Shown here: positions 47,187 through 57,717 of the stretch, piece by piece
Layout of the letters: every line of letters begins with the position of its first letter
Numbering within the stretch: position 1 is the first letter of the stretch
Made by a program: the position numbers and the translations under genes
NCBI GenBank assembly: GCA_051656125.1
Contig: JBOGBH010000052.1
Span: 186,001 to 250,000 of the forward strand
Source: CAMREV01 sp051656125
Lineage (GTDB): Bacteria; Bacillota_I; Bacilli_A; Mycoplasmatales; Mycoplasmoidaceae
Length of the DNA: 64,000 nucleotides
Reading direction: 5' to 3'
The notes under the pieces: model-generated
What the model saw: the letters and a program-made list of their open reading frames with translations, nothing else
Database searches by the model: none
Told to the model about the DNA's origin: nothing

Positions 47187-47756
47187 TTATTTCTTTTCTA
47201 AATCAAATTCTATTTTAAAACTTTTTAATAATCAATCAGTGATTTTTTCTTCTAAAATAATTTCTTTTATTTCATTAAATTTTTCTTCACTTTTTAATAG
47301 TTCATTAATTGGTCTATTTGTTTCTTTATAGTACTTTTCTAAATATTCTTTTGCTTCGTCATCAGAAACACTAATTTTTTGTTCTTTAGCAATTTCTTTA
47401 AAAATTAAAGATTTAATAATAATTTTTTCACTAATTACTTTCACTTTTTCTTTTTCTTTGTCAAGATCCATATTAAATTGTTTTGCAAATCTTTTAGAAA
47501 CATTTTCTAATTCTTCTTTGTCAATTGAATATGTAAAGTTACTCGAAACATATTCCATTATAGTATTAAAAGCATTTTCTTTAACAACTAGAGCATTAAT
47601 TCTTTTTTGAATTTCTTCATCAGTTGTTTCTTTTGTTAAAAGAGACTTTAGTCTTTTTTCATGCATCTCAATAATTTTAGGATCTGCAAATAATTCTTTG
47701 ATTATAAAATTTTTTTTATAATCGATTTTATTTTTTAATTTGATTTGTGATTTCAT
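47187..47756 (-). CDS. trigger-factor C-terminal-domain-like protein
   Basis: A 189-residue helical protein. The order LKIKIIISEKIII, KEIAKEQKISVSDDEAKEYLEKYYKE and ILEEKITDWLLK resembles the C-terminal chaperone domain of trigger factor (or SurA-type chaperones): helix, VSDDE turn, long helix and a final helix. It has no N-terminal ribosome-binding or FKBP domain. It may be a chaperone fragment that works alone; true tig would lie elsewhere. AAAGG precedes the ATG. It is last in the smc-ftsY-ylxM cluster and its stop touches that of the convergent DUF2779 gene. Confidence 0.55.
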
Positions 47757-47776
47757 TTTTTAACCTTTTTATAATT

Positions 47777-48271
47777 CTAATCTAGAGAGCAATCAAATTT
47801 AAATAATATTTTTGGTATTTCATCTGTCATTGCAGATAACTCTATAATTTTTTTAAACGAAGTCTTACTAGCTATTTTATCTACATCTAAATTTGAAGTA
47901 TGAGCATCAATAAAAACAGAAAATAAATGATTGTCTTTTAATAAATCTATAATTTCATCAGAAGTAATAAAAAATAAGGTATTCTTTTTTTTCATATTAT
48001 TTTCTGTTCTTCAAAGATCTCAACTATTTTCTAGATTATCTTTTTCAAATATTTTCAAGTTTACTCTTGAGTCAATGTCATTTGCTATTTTTTCCATTAA
48101 AAGATTTTTAGCATTCTGGTTTGTAGAAACTAAATGAATTTTAAATTTATTTGTTTCGCCACTCAATATTAATTTAATTATAGATTCCTTAAATAAATTT
48201 ATTTTTCTTTCATCTAAGTCTTCTAATATTCCATTAATATCTATTATTAAATTATCAAAACAATATTCCAT
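47777..48271 (-). CDS. hypothetical protein, possible HAD-like fold
   Basis: A 164-residue protein, two pieces joined by TGA codons. The start FDNLIIDINGILEDLDE has a D-x-N-G pattern where HAD phosphatases have D-x-D-G, and KIHLVSTNQNAKNLL looks like the second HAD motif (strand plus Ser/Thr). Later motifs are not convincing, so it may be a non-catalytic relative. It starts 1 nt after ylxM, suggesting tight co-expression with the signal-recognition genes. Function unknown. Confidence 0.5.
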
Positions 48272-48272
48272 A

Positions 48273-48572
48273 TTATACCTTATCTATCTGAAACAACTTT
48301 TTTTTGATTTCATCATCTTCTATTAAATCATACAACTTATATCTTTGTTTCATTTTAAAAATAATTTTTAATTTTTCTTCGTAATTCTCTAATTCTAACA
48401 AAGTGATTTTAATACTATCATAAATAGCATTCTTTGTTACATTATTTATTTTAGCAATTTCTGATAGAGAAAGATCTTCAAAATAATGCATTTTTATATA
48501 TTCAAGTTTCTTATTTGTTAAAAGAGATCCATATATGTCTATCAATAAAGATATTTTGTGCAAATCCTTCAT
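48273..48572 (-). CDS. ylxM: YlxM-type helix-turn-helix protein of the SRP operon
   Basis: A 99-residue protein: YGSLLTNKKLEYIKMHYFEDLSLSEIA followed by VTKNAIYDSIK is the sigma-70-like region 4 HTH of the YlxM/p13 family. In Gram-positives ylxM sits beside ftsY and ffh and modulates SRP function. Here it starts one base after the ftsY stop. Confidence 0.85.
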   Translation of the reverse strand: MKDLHKISLLIDIYGSLLTNKKLEYIKMHYFEDLSLSEIAKINNVTKNAIYDSIKITLLELENYEEKLKIIFKMKQRYKLYDLIEDDEIKKKLFQIDKV

Positions 48573-48573
48573 A

Positions 48574-49614
48574 CTAAATATCTAAATCCTTTGTAATTGC
48601 TGTAATAAACATTTCTAAATCAAATGGTGCTAAGTCATCTAAACTCTCACCAAGACCTATAAATTTAACAGGAATGTTGAATATATCTTTAATAGCAAGA
48701 ATAATTCCACCCTTTGAAGTCCCATCCATTTTTGTTAGAATAATTCCTGATATGTCACCAATTTCCTTAAAAACTTTTGCTTGATTTAAACCAGACTGAC
48801 CTGTAGTAGCATCTAAAACCAATAATTTTTCGTGTGGAGCAGATGAATCAAAGTTCTTAATTACTTTGTTCATTTTCTTTAGTTCTTCCATTAAATTGTT
48901 TTTGTTTTCTAATCTACCTGAAGTATCACAAATAACAACATCAAATTTTTCTTCCTTACCTTTTTTAATGCCCTTATAAATTACAGAGCTCGGATCTTGA
49001 CCATATTTTTCAGGTTTAACGATTTCTACTTTTAATCTTCCAGATCATATTTCTAATTGTTCAATAGCACCAGCTCTAAAAGTATCTGCTGCAACTAGTA
49101 AAACCTTTTTGTTGTCTTTTTTTAAAATATTTGCCAATTTAGCAATTGATGTAGTTTTACCAACGCCATTAACACCCGATACTAAAATAATATTTGTTCT
49201 ATCATTTTCTAAATTTAAATTAATATCAACATCTGTTTCTTGAATATAATAAATAAATATTTTATCAATAATAATTGATTCAATTAATTTAGGATCTTTA
49301 ATAGCTTGAAATTTTATTTCTTCTCTAATTGCATTAATTATTTTATTAGTAGCACTAACACCAAAATCAGATAATATAAATATTTCTTCTAAGTTTTCAA
49401 AAAACTCTTCATTTACTTCAAAATATTTTTTAGCAATCTCTTTTATTGCAATTGAAAGTTTATTAGAACTTTTTTTTAATCCTTTATCAAACTTATCTTG
49501 CTCAATATTCTTAACTTTATAAATCTTAGATTTGTTTTCAATATTTTTTTCTTCAATTTTTTTTGCTAGTTTTTTGTTTTTAATTTTATCAATAAATTTT
49601 TTAAATAAACCCAT
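48574..49614 (-). CDS. ftsY: signal recognition particle receptor FtsY
   Basis: A 346-residue SRP-GTPase with a basic Lys-rich N-terminus in place of the long acidic A domain, then the N domain, G1 GVNGVGKTT near residue 150, the DTFRAGAIEQL insert, DTSGR, TKMDGTSKGG and GLGESLDDL motifs. It docks SRP-bound ribosomes at the membrane. It overlaps smc by one base (TAATG). Confidence 0.95.
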
Positions 49615-52586
49615 TAGTTAACCACTTCTTCTTCAACAGCTCCTAATTTCTCAGCTTCTGCTAATTGAACCTTATACATTGTAGTAACACCTTTAGTAGC
49701 CATAGTAGCACCATATAATGATTGACATCTTTCCATTGTCCCTGGTCTATGTGTAATAACAATAAATTGTGTTTCAATTGCAAATTTAGAAATAATATTT
49801 CCAAATCTTTCAACGTTAGCTGGATCAAGAGCTGATTCAGCTTCATCAAGAATTACAAGTGGGAAGTGACTTGTTTTTAAAATTGCAAATAATACAGACA
49901 ATGCAACGAGTGTTTTTTCTCCTCCTGAAAGAGCAAATAATGAATTAATTTTTTTACCAGGCGGAGAAGCTAAAATGTCTATTCCTGATTCTAAAATGTT
50001 TTCTTCATCAGTAAATTCAATTAAACAAGTACCGCCACCAAATAAATATTTAAAAATTTCTGGTAATTCTTTGTTTATTTGATCAACTATTGTAGTAAAG
50101 TCAACTATTGCTTTTGAATCTGACTCTTGAATTACTTGTAAAATATTGTTTCTTGCTTCTTCTGCTTCTGTAAGTTCTTTAAATAATAAATCATATCTTT
50201 CTTGTTTTTCTTTTAATTCATTAACAGCATCCATATTCATTGGACCTAAATAATCAATTGTTTTATTTAAATACTTAATTCTTTCTCTTGCATCATTTTC
50301 AGACATTTCAAGTTTTGTATTATATTTTTCAATAACACTATCAATTGACATTTTATATGTTACATTAATTTTTTCTCTAGCATTTTCTAAAATAGATTTA
50401 CATTTAACTTCTTCAACTTCAAAGTCAATAATATAAGAAACATTTTTATCTAATATATCTCTTGATGCTCTTATTTCTTTGTCTATTTCAGTTATTTTTT
50501 CCTTAATTGAAGTTCTTTGATCTTCATTAATTTTCATTTCGCCATAAATCTTTTCTCTTTCAAGATATAAACCATTTATTTTCTTAGAAACCAATTCATA
50601 TTCACTATCAATTTTAAATGAGTTATCAGAGTATGATTTATTATTTAATTTTTCATATTCAGATTTATATCTTTCTAAGTTCTTTTCATTTGTTTCGATA
50701 AATTCTTGATATTTAGATATATTAATAGACTTCTCATTTATCTTTGTGTTTATTTCGCTATTGTCTAAAATAATTTGTTCAAGTTCTAGTTTATGATTTA
50801 TTAATTCTTTATTTAATAATTTAATTTCTTCTTCAAGTGCATTCTTTTTTTCTTCAAAGTTAATCATCATTAAACTTTTGTTGAAATTAGATGTGTGTCC
50901 GCCCTTAATAATTCCACCAGAAAATATAATATCACCATCTAAAGTAACTATTTTAAATGCTTGATTAGTATATTTAGATATTTCAAAAGCTTTTTCAATA
51001 TTATTAACAACAAATATTCTTGCTAACAAAGTGTCAATAGGAGTTTGAAAAATTTTATTTTTTAATTTAACAAGGTTTGATGCAACATCAATAAACCCTT
51101 CTATCCGAGAAGCGATTTCTAATTTATCTTCACTTACATATTTTGGATTTAAATTATATATAGGCATGAAAGTTGCGCTTCCAGCTTTATTATTTTTTAA
51201 AAATTCGATTGCTTTTTGAGCATTTTTATTGGTATTAACAATAATGTTGTTAATATTGTTTCCTAATGCAATAGAAATAGCTTTTTCATATTCTTCTTCA
51301 ATTTCGATTGCTTGTCCAATTGTACAATGAATACCATCTAATGCATTTTTATTTTCAATAATACTTTTAGATCCATAAGACATATAAGAACCAGATTCAT
51401 TTAAGTCAATCATTGTGTTTAAATTTGCATTTTTAGTAGAAATTAAACTATTTAATTTCATATATTTATCTTGTAATAAATTCTTCTTATTTTCTAAATC
51501 ATAATATTCTTTTTTAAACTCATTCAATTCTTCTTGACTAGTAGACAACAATTCTTTCTTATTTTTTAATTCAAATTCAATGTTCTTAATTACAGAAGAA
51601 ATTGAAGAAGATCTAACTTCTTCGTTTTCAGATTCAATTCCTTTTTCAATATTTGTGTCAAAAGTTGATTTTCTTATTTCTAATTTATTTATTTCAACAG
51701 ATAAGTCAAATAATTGTTTATTACTTTTTGAAATTATTTCATCGCAATATGTAAGTTTTGATGTAAATAAACTTTTTTCTTTATCTAATCTTTCAAGATC
51801 ATTATGTAATGTTGAATTGCTATTTTTAGAATCAGAAAGTTTAGTTGAAATCTCCAATAATTTATCTTGTGCATAAATTATATCTTTACTTAAAATATTA
51901 AGCTCTAAAGCAGTTAACTCTTCTTTTAATTTTGAATATTTTTTTACTTTTTCAACTTGACCTTCTAATTTTTTTAAATCTCTTGCAAGTTCTTTAGTTA
52001 AATCAGAAACTCTATTAAAATTATTTTGAGCTCTATCAAGTTGTCTAATACTCTCTTCTTTCTTTTTAGTGTATCTACCAATTCCTGCAGCTTCTTCAAA
52101 TATTTTTCTTCTATCTTCTGGTTTTGCATCAGCAAATCAGTTTACAGTTCCTTGAGAAATAATTCCCAATGAACCTTTAGATAATCCTGTGTCTAAAAAT
52201 ATATCTTGAATGTCTTTCAGTCTTGATTCTTCACCATTAATAAAATATTTATTAGTACCACTTCCTCTTTGAAGTTGTCTAGTAACACTAATTTCTTTTA
52301 AATCTGAGTATAAAATATTTCTTGAGTTATCAAAAGTTAATGTTACTTCAGCAAAATCACTACTACTTTTTGTAGTAGATCCATGAAAGATAATATCATC
52401 TGATTTTTTCCCTCTTAGAACTTTATGAGATTTCTCACCCAAAACTCATTTGATTGCATCAATTACGTTAGATTTGCCAGCACCGTTTGGTCCAACAATA
52501 CCAATCATAGAATCTTCAAAGTTCAATGATACTGTGTCAGCATATGACTTAAAACCTTTTGCATAAAAATTTTTTAAAAAAATCAT
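49614..52586 (-). CDS. smc: chromosome segregation protein SMC
   Basis: A 990-residue SMC ATPase. The N-terminal head has Walker A GPNGAGKSNVID near residues 32-43; two coiled-coil arms flank a hinge (about 390-560) with GSATFMPIYNL. The C-terminal head has signature LSGGEKTLVAL and Walker B LVILDEAESALD. SMC with ScpA/B compacts and segregates the chromosome. Typical bacterial SMC is near 1180 residues, so the arms are about 190 residues shorter in total. AAGGAG precedes the ATG by 5 nt. Confidence 0.95.
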
Positions 52587-52639
52587 ATGACTCCTTTGTT
52601 TTCAATTTTGTTTTAATTATATATAAATAAAAGTGGTTT

Positions 52640-53518
52640 TTATTTAAAATTGTATCACTTTTTATTTCTTAACATTTCTATTTCTTCTCTATATGGAGGT
52701 AAAGATTTATTTTCTTTTTCATAATATGGAGTTTCAAGAATTTTCGGAACACTAATAAGTTTTTCATTTACATATCATTTATATAAAACATCAAATCCAA
52801 TATGTCCATATCCTAAATTTTCATGTCTATCTTTTCTTGCACCAATTTCATTTTTTGAATCATTTAAATGAATTGCTTTTACATATTCAATTCCGATTAA
52901 TTTATCAAATTCTTCTAAAACTTTGTCAACATTAGTAATATCTATTCCTGATTCATGCATATGACATGTATCTAAACAAACACCAATTTTATTAAACTTA
53001 ATTTTATCCATAATTAATTTAAGTTCATTAAAATTTATGCCTAATTCAGATCCTTTACCTGACATTGTTTCTAGTAAAATTCATACATCATTATTTGCCT
53101 TTTCTAAAGCATGGTTAATACCATCTATTATTTGTTGAATTCCCACACTTCTATCTTGATCTAAGCAACTACCAGGATGTAATACTAAGTATTTCAGTCC
53201 TAAATCATTTACTCTTTTAAGCTCATTGATCAAAAATGTTTTTGATGACTCTCTAGTATCTTGCTTGCTTGATGCTAAATTAATAATATATGGAGCATGA
53301 ACAATAATATTTTCTAAATTAATCGAATGCTTTTCTAATAGTTCATGAGCTAGTCTTGTATTTTCTGAATCAATTGGTTTTCTAATCATATTTTGTGGAG
53401 CTCCAGTATAAATCATCATACAGTTTGAACCATATGATAAAGATTCATTAATACTTCCAATAAAATAGTCTTTCGCTTTAAAAGCAACATGTGATCCTAT
53501 TAATAAATCTTTTTTCAT
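52640..53518 (-). CDS. nfo: endonuclease IV
   Basis: A 292-residue AP endonuclease (TIM barrel). IGSHVAF at the start, HAPYIINLAS, HPGS, CLDTCHMHESG and HLNDSKNE carry the metal-binding His, Asp and Glu residues. It cuts DNA at abasic sites, the step after Ung or other glycosylases. The ATG at 53518 has AGGAG at 4 nt; an upstream in-frame ATG at 53578 would run into the RNA terminator and is rejected. Confidence 0.94.
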
Positions 53519-53578
53519 AATGCTCCTACTTGCTTGTATATTATATATTAATATAATTAAAATTTTTGTAAATGACAT

Positions 53579-53615
53579 AAAAAAAATAAATGCTTATCTC
53601 TACAAGCATTTATTT
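53579..53615 (-). terminator. intrinsic terminator of the unknown RNA
   Basis: A perfect 12-bp stem (53584-53595 with 53604-53615) with an 8-nt loop is followed on the minus strand by eight U. There is no T run on the plus-strand side, so the element is directed leftward. It ends 60 nt before the nfo start. Confidence 0.85.
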
Positions 53616-54069
53616 ATAATTCACGTTCTCGGCACTACCCGGTGTTACGCATTGTCATCCAATAAACATATATGTTATTGATTAATTTTGGCTAAGACGT
53701 TCTTGGGCTTAAAGTTATAAATATATTATAAGCAACTCCACAAAAGATAATCCTAGTAAAACAACCAAAGTCAAATCAGTAGTAAAACTTACCAACTATA
53801 GATTTTACATGTATCAATCTTGATTGGCCAGAATCAAGACATCAACAAACAAAATTCTAAGCCGACATAAAAATTGTATCGACACACAATGAATTACGAC
53901 TTGACTAAGATGTTTTTCTAAGGTTATTTTTATTCGGCTTCCTATAATTTACCTATATTATAATTAGAAATTCAAATCGAGGCTAGGATTTCCAATTAAA
54001 ATTAAGCTAAAACCAAAAATTAAAACTTAGCAAAAACATAACATATTGTTCATTAATTATTCATTGCGC
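53579..54069 (-). ncRNA. structured non-coding RNA of unknown class (about 490 nt)
   Basis: No protein frame fits this stretch. On the minus strand an extended -10 promoter precedes it and a strong terminator ends it. Clear stems are a 15-bp helix with one bulged base (53859-53874 with 53926-53940), an 8-bp hairpin with a GGCCAG loop (53818-53839), a 10-bp hairpin with one G-U pair (53962-53997), and a hairpin at 53660-53680. The 53623-53650 stretch is strikingly GC-rich for this genome. Size is like tmRNA or RNase P RNA, but no GAGGAAAGTCC, no T-loop with CCA end and no SRP GGAAGCAGC motif is seen. It could be a diverged version of one of these or a new RNA. Confidence 0.7.
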
Positions 54070-54075
54070 AATTTA

Positions 54076-54084
54076 ATTATAACA
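54076..54084 (-). promoter_or_regulatory. extended -10 promoter of the unknown RNA
   Basis: On the minus strand TGTTATAAT gives a perfect -10 with the TGn extension. Transcription would start near 54069. A second possible promoter inside (TTGCGC, 17 nt, CAATAT) would start nearer 54035. Confidence 0.55.
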
Positions 54085-54148
54085 ACTTTTTTAAAAAAAT
54101 ATCTTTTTTTTTATAAAAAAATAATATATTTTAATTGAAGAGAATTAA

Positions 54149-55177
54149 ATGAAATTAGCTAAATATAGTTCAAAATATTTTTTGTCAGCTCAAAGAATAA
54201 TTAAAGAAAGCAAAATAGGTAAAAAATCTACTATTAGATTTTTTTGTTTTTCTAATGACACATGCATTTCAGGTATTAATTATTTAAGAGATTTAATAGA
54301 AGAAGAGAAAAAAAATAATAATCTTAATAGTATCGTTATTTATTCTGTAGAAGAAGGAACAATGGTTAATGAATTTGATACTGTGATGATAATTGAAGGT
54401 CTTTATTATGAATTTGCTTATTTAGAAAATATAGTTGATGGAATATTGAGCAGAATGTCATCTGTTGCTACGAATTGTTTGGAATATATTAAGAATGCTA
54501 AAAATAAAGAAATAATCTTTATGGCAGATAGAAGTGATTTTTATTTAAACCAACCAATTGATGGATATGCAGCTTATATTGGGGGAATGAAAAATTTTGT
54601 AACAAATGGTTTGATGGAAATTTTACCAGAAGGCAATGATGCAAAATATTTAGGAACAATGTCACACTCTTTGATTCAGCAATGCAATGGTAATATGCTT
54701 TTAGCAGTAGAATTATTTAAAAATACTTTTCCAAATGAAAAAATAATTGCATTAATTGATTACCATAATGATTGTTTAAGTGAGATAGATAAATTAGCAA
54801 ATTCGAAATTTAAAAATGAAATCTTTGCTGTAAGAGTAGATACTTCAAAATCTCTTATTGATAAATGCTTATCGGAAAATAAAAATAACAATGAATATTA
54901 CGGAGTGAATCATCATTTAATATTAAAAATAAGAAATAAATTAGATAGTTTAGAAATGAAAAATGTAAAAATAATAGCTTCTTCTGGAATTGATTTGAAT
55001 AAAATTAAAGAATTTGAAAAATTAAAAACACCAGTTGATATATACGGAATAGGCAGTGCTTTAATTGCTAGACGTTGTCATTTTGCTGCTGATTTAATAA
55101 AAATTGAAGATAAATATGAAAGTAAATTCGGCAGAAATGTTTGTGTTGAAAAAGACTTTAAAAAATTAAATAAATGA
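54149..55177 (+). CDS. pncB: nicotinate phosphoribosyltransferase
   Basis: A 342-residue protein of the short NAPRT type found in mollicutes. Recognizable parts are the N-terminal KYSSKYFLSAQRI, a GTMSHSLIQQ segment that holds the active-site His region, and the phosphate-binding end IIASSGIDLNKI followed by DIYGIGSALI. It makes nicotinate mononucleotide from nicotinate and PRPP, the entry to NAD salvage. NadE, which completes NAD, is also in this window (60831). It is divergent from the unknown RNA. Confidence 0.87.
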   Translation: MKLAKYSSKYFLSAQRIIKESKIGKKSTIRFFCFSNDTCISGINYLRDLIEEEKKNNNLNSIVIYSVEEGTMVNEFDTVMIIEGLYYEFAYLENIVDGILSRMSSVATNCLEYIKNAKNKEIIFMADRSDFYLNQPIDGYAAYIGGMKNFVTNGLMEILPEGNDAKYLGTMSHSLIQQCNGNMLLAVELFKNTFPNEKIIALIDYHNDCLSEIDKLANSKFKNEIFAVRVDTSKSLIDKCLSENKNNNEYYGVNHHLILKIRNKLDSLEMKNVKIIASSGIDLNKIKEFEKLKTPVDIYGIGSALIARRCHFAADLIKIEDKYESKFGRNVCVEKDFKKLNK

Positions 55178-55216
55178 TAATATAATATAATAGTTTAAAT
55201 TAAGGAATTTATATTT

Positions 55217-55816
55217 ATGGTTTGCATTTTTTACAATAAAAATACAATGAATGATACTATGACAATTAATCTTGTCCCAGAGAACTTTACAAGAATTGAA
55301 AATGTTAAGCAAGGAACTTTGCTTTACAACGAAGATAAATTTATAGGAATGAATATTTTTGATGTTTCTAAATCTATTCAAATTGAAGAAGGTTATTTAT
55401 ACTTAAATAAAAAAATAGCAGACTTTGTTCTAAACAAATTTAATATTGATTTAATTGAATATCATACAAAAAAATTTATTGTCGGAGAAGTTTTAAAGAC
55501 TGAGCAAGTTGAAAATTCAAATTTAAAAAAATGTATCGTTGATATAAAAACTGAATTACTTCAAATAGTTTGTGGAGCAGAAAATGTTGAGCAAGGAAAA
55601 AAAGTTGTAGTAGCTCTTACAAATACAGTTATGCCAAATGGTAAGGTAATTGTTCCAACAAGAATAATGGGAATAGAATCAACTGGTATGATTTGTAGTA
55701 GAAAAGAACTTTGAAATTTTGGAGAAAATAGTGGAATATTAATTCTTGATGATAAATATGAAAAGGGACAAGAATTTATTGATCATTATGCTAATGTGAA
55801 AAAAAATATTAAATAA
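55217..55816 (+). CDS. YtpR-family tRNA-binding protein
   Basis: A 199-residue protein. The C-terminal half is an OB-fold tRNA-binding (EMAP/PheT-N-like) domain: FIVGEVLKTEQVENSNLKKC, QIVCGAENVEQGKKVVVAL, IRGxxS-like RIMGIESTGMICSRKEL. Such stand-alone proteins (YtpR) resemble the N-terminus of PheT but are separate genes. The role is unclear, possibly tRNA editing or handling. It follows pncB by 39 nt, and its 3' end overlaps that of convergent hemW by 8 nt. Confidence 0.82.
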
Positions 55817-56846
55817 TGCTTAATAAAACTTCATTTAATAAATCAATTTCTTTAACTCTAATGTAATTATTTTCAATGATAATCAAATTCTTAGGTATTG
55901 AGTTCTTGTAGAAATCAAAAGCTTGAGAATTTTTTTTATTATTTAAATTTAAACCTTTTACTTGTCTTAATCCCATTATTAAAATATCTTTGTATAGTTC
56001 TTTGATTGATATTTTATTATAAATATATTTTCAATCTGATGTATTACCTTCAGTTTCAGTGTATGTATTATTTTCAAATCCACAAGATCCATAACCGATT
56101 CCTTTTCATTCTTCCATGTTTCAATAAGCCTTGTTATGCCTAGATTCATATTCTTCATCTTTTGATCAATTTGATATTTCATATCTATTCATTCTTATTT
56201 TGTTTTGAAAGTAAAATAAAAATTCTTCTTCTTTTTCATAATCAATTTTATATTTAAGTTTATTAAGCATGCTGCCTTCTTTAATTTCAAGGGAATAAAA
56301 AGACAAATGTTTAATATCGTATTTTTCAATAAAAGAAATCATATTATCTACATCTGAAATTTTCATGTTTGGAAGATTGTAAATGAAATCACAACTTATA
56401 TTTTTAAAATTATATTCATTTAATAATATAATTTTTTCTTCAACAATTTCAATAGTATGAAGTCTTCCTAAATTTCTTAAAATATCATTGTTTGTTGATT
56501 GAACGCCAAGTGAAATTCTATTTACATTATTGCTTTTTAAAATTTGAAGTTGAGATCTCGTAATTAATTCAGGGTTAAGTTCAATTGTTACTTCGGTGTC
56601 TTTATTAATATTTTTATTAAGTGAATTTAAAAAATTTTCAAGTAATTCATCATTTAAAATATTTGGGGTTCCACCTCCTATGTATATGGTATTTAAAACA
56701 TGTTTTATTTGATTTATTTCTAAAATGATTTTTTCAATGTATTTTTTAATATTTTCATCACTATTTATTTCTCTTTTAAAGTCACAATATGTACATATCA
56801 TTTTACAAAAAGGAATATGAATATAGAGGCTTTTATACATTATCAT
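55809..56846 (-). CDS. hemW: HemW-like radical SAM protein
   Basis: A 345-residue protein. The radical-SAM cluster motif CKMICTYC occupies residues 14-21 (C-x3-C-x2-C), followed by YIGGGTPNIL and ELNPE typical of the HemN/HemW group. HemW binds or transfers heme rather than oxidising coproporphyrinogen; a heme-less mollicute keeping it is a known oddity. A second ATG lies at 56840. The start overlaps miaA by up to 14 nt. Several Trp in the last third are TGA. Confidence 0.85.
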
Positions 56847-57717
56847 TGCCCAAAAACTTTTTGATTAAATCTAATATTTCATCAAAATCTTTTTCATAAT
56901 TTTTGGTTTCATAATTAACATTAAATTTATTCTTAATTCAGGTTACTTGTCTCTTGGCATAGTTTCTTGATTCTTGTTTTATTTTATTAAGAATTTCTTC
57001 ATTTAATTCAAGATTATTATCAAGTAATGTCTTATAGCCAATAGCTTTTGATGCATTTGTATTTTTAAATTTATCAATATCCAAATCGCTAATTTCTTTA
57101 ATAATATTTTCAGTAAACATATTTTCAGTTCTTTTATTTATTTTATTATAAAGTTCTTCTCTATTTGGATTAGAAAAAATAATAAAACAATCATATTTTA
57201 TTTCATTGTTATTTTCTTTAATATTAGATTTAAGTATTTTTTTAGAATTAATTATTTCCAAAGCTCTAGTTAATGACTTTTTATTATTTTTTCCAATTTT
57301 GATAGCTTCTTTTTCATCTAATTCAAGTAATTTTGAATACAATTCATCATTTGTTAAATGATCAAAAGTGTTTTCACGTCCAACATTTAAAAGATTATAA
57401 TTATTAACTAAAGCATGAACATATAGATTAGATCCGCCACAAATAATCATTGGTTTATTAGAACTATCTATTATTGCTTCTGCTTGATCTTTAAATAATT
57501 TAATATTTCATTCGTCAAAAACCGAAACATTATTTATTAAATGGTGTTTAACTTCAGAAAGAATTTTATTGTTAGGTTTGTTTATTCCTAAGTTTAATTC
57601 TTTATAAACTTGAAATGCATCAGAATTAATAATTTCTAAATCAAATTCTTTTGCTATTTTATAAGAAATTTCCGTTTTTCTAGATCCTGTTGGTCCAACT
57701 ATAACAATTAATTTCAT
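56833..57717 (-). CDS. miaA: tRNA dimethylallyltransferase MiaA (altered Walker A)
   Basis: A 294-residue protein with the MiaA order: P-loop, NSDAFQVYKELNLGINKP (substrate-binding DxxQ region), GGSNLYVHAL, and the C-terminal ESRNYAKRQVTW tRNA-binding segment. MiaA adds the isopentenyl group to A37 of tRNAs reading U-starting codons. The Walker A reads GPTGSRKT, with Arg where a Gly is expected just before the catalytic Lys. The gene overlaps pgi by one base (TAATG). Confidence 0.88.

Noticed and set aside
53519..53578. Upstream in-frame start of nfo at 53578
   Set aside because: It would add 20 residues with no counterpart in endonuclease IV and begin at the RNA terminator; the ATG at 53518 has a strong ribosome-binding site.
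53579..54069. Calling the RNA tmRNA or RNase P RNA
   Set aside because: No T-arm with CCA end, no alanine-tag frame, no GAGGAAAGTCC and no ACAGAA partner were found. A loose GGAAATCC near 53990 is not enough, so the class is left open.
55979..56182. 67-residue minus-strand frame at the end of hemW
   Set aside because: Out of frame with hemW, which reads through this stretch with TGA as Trp; a shadow.
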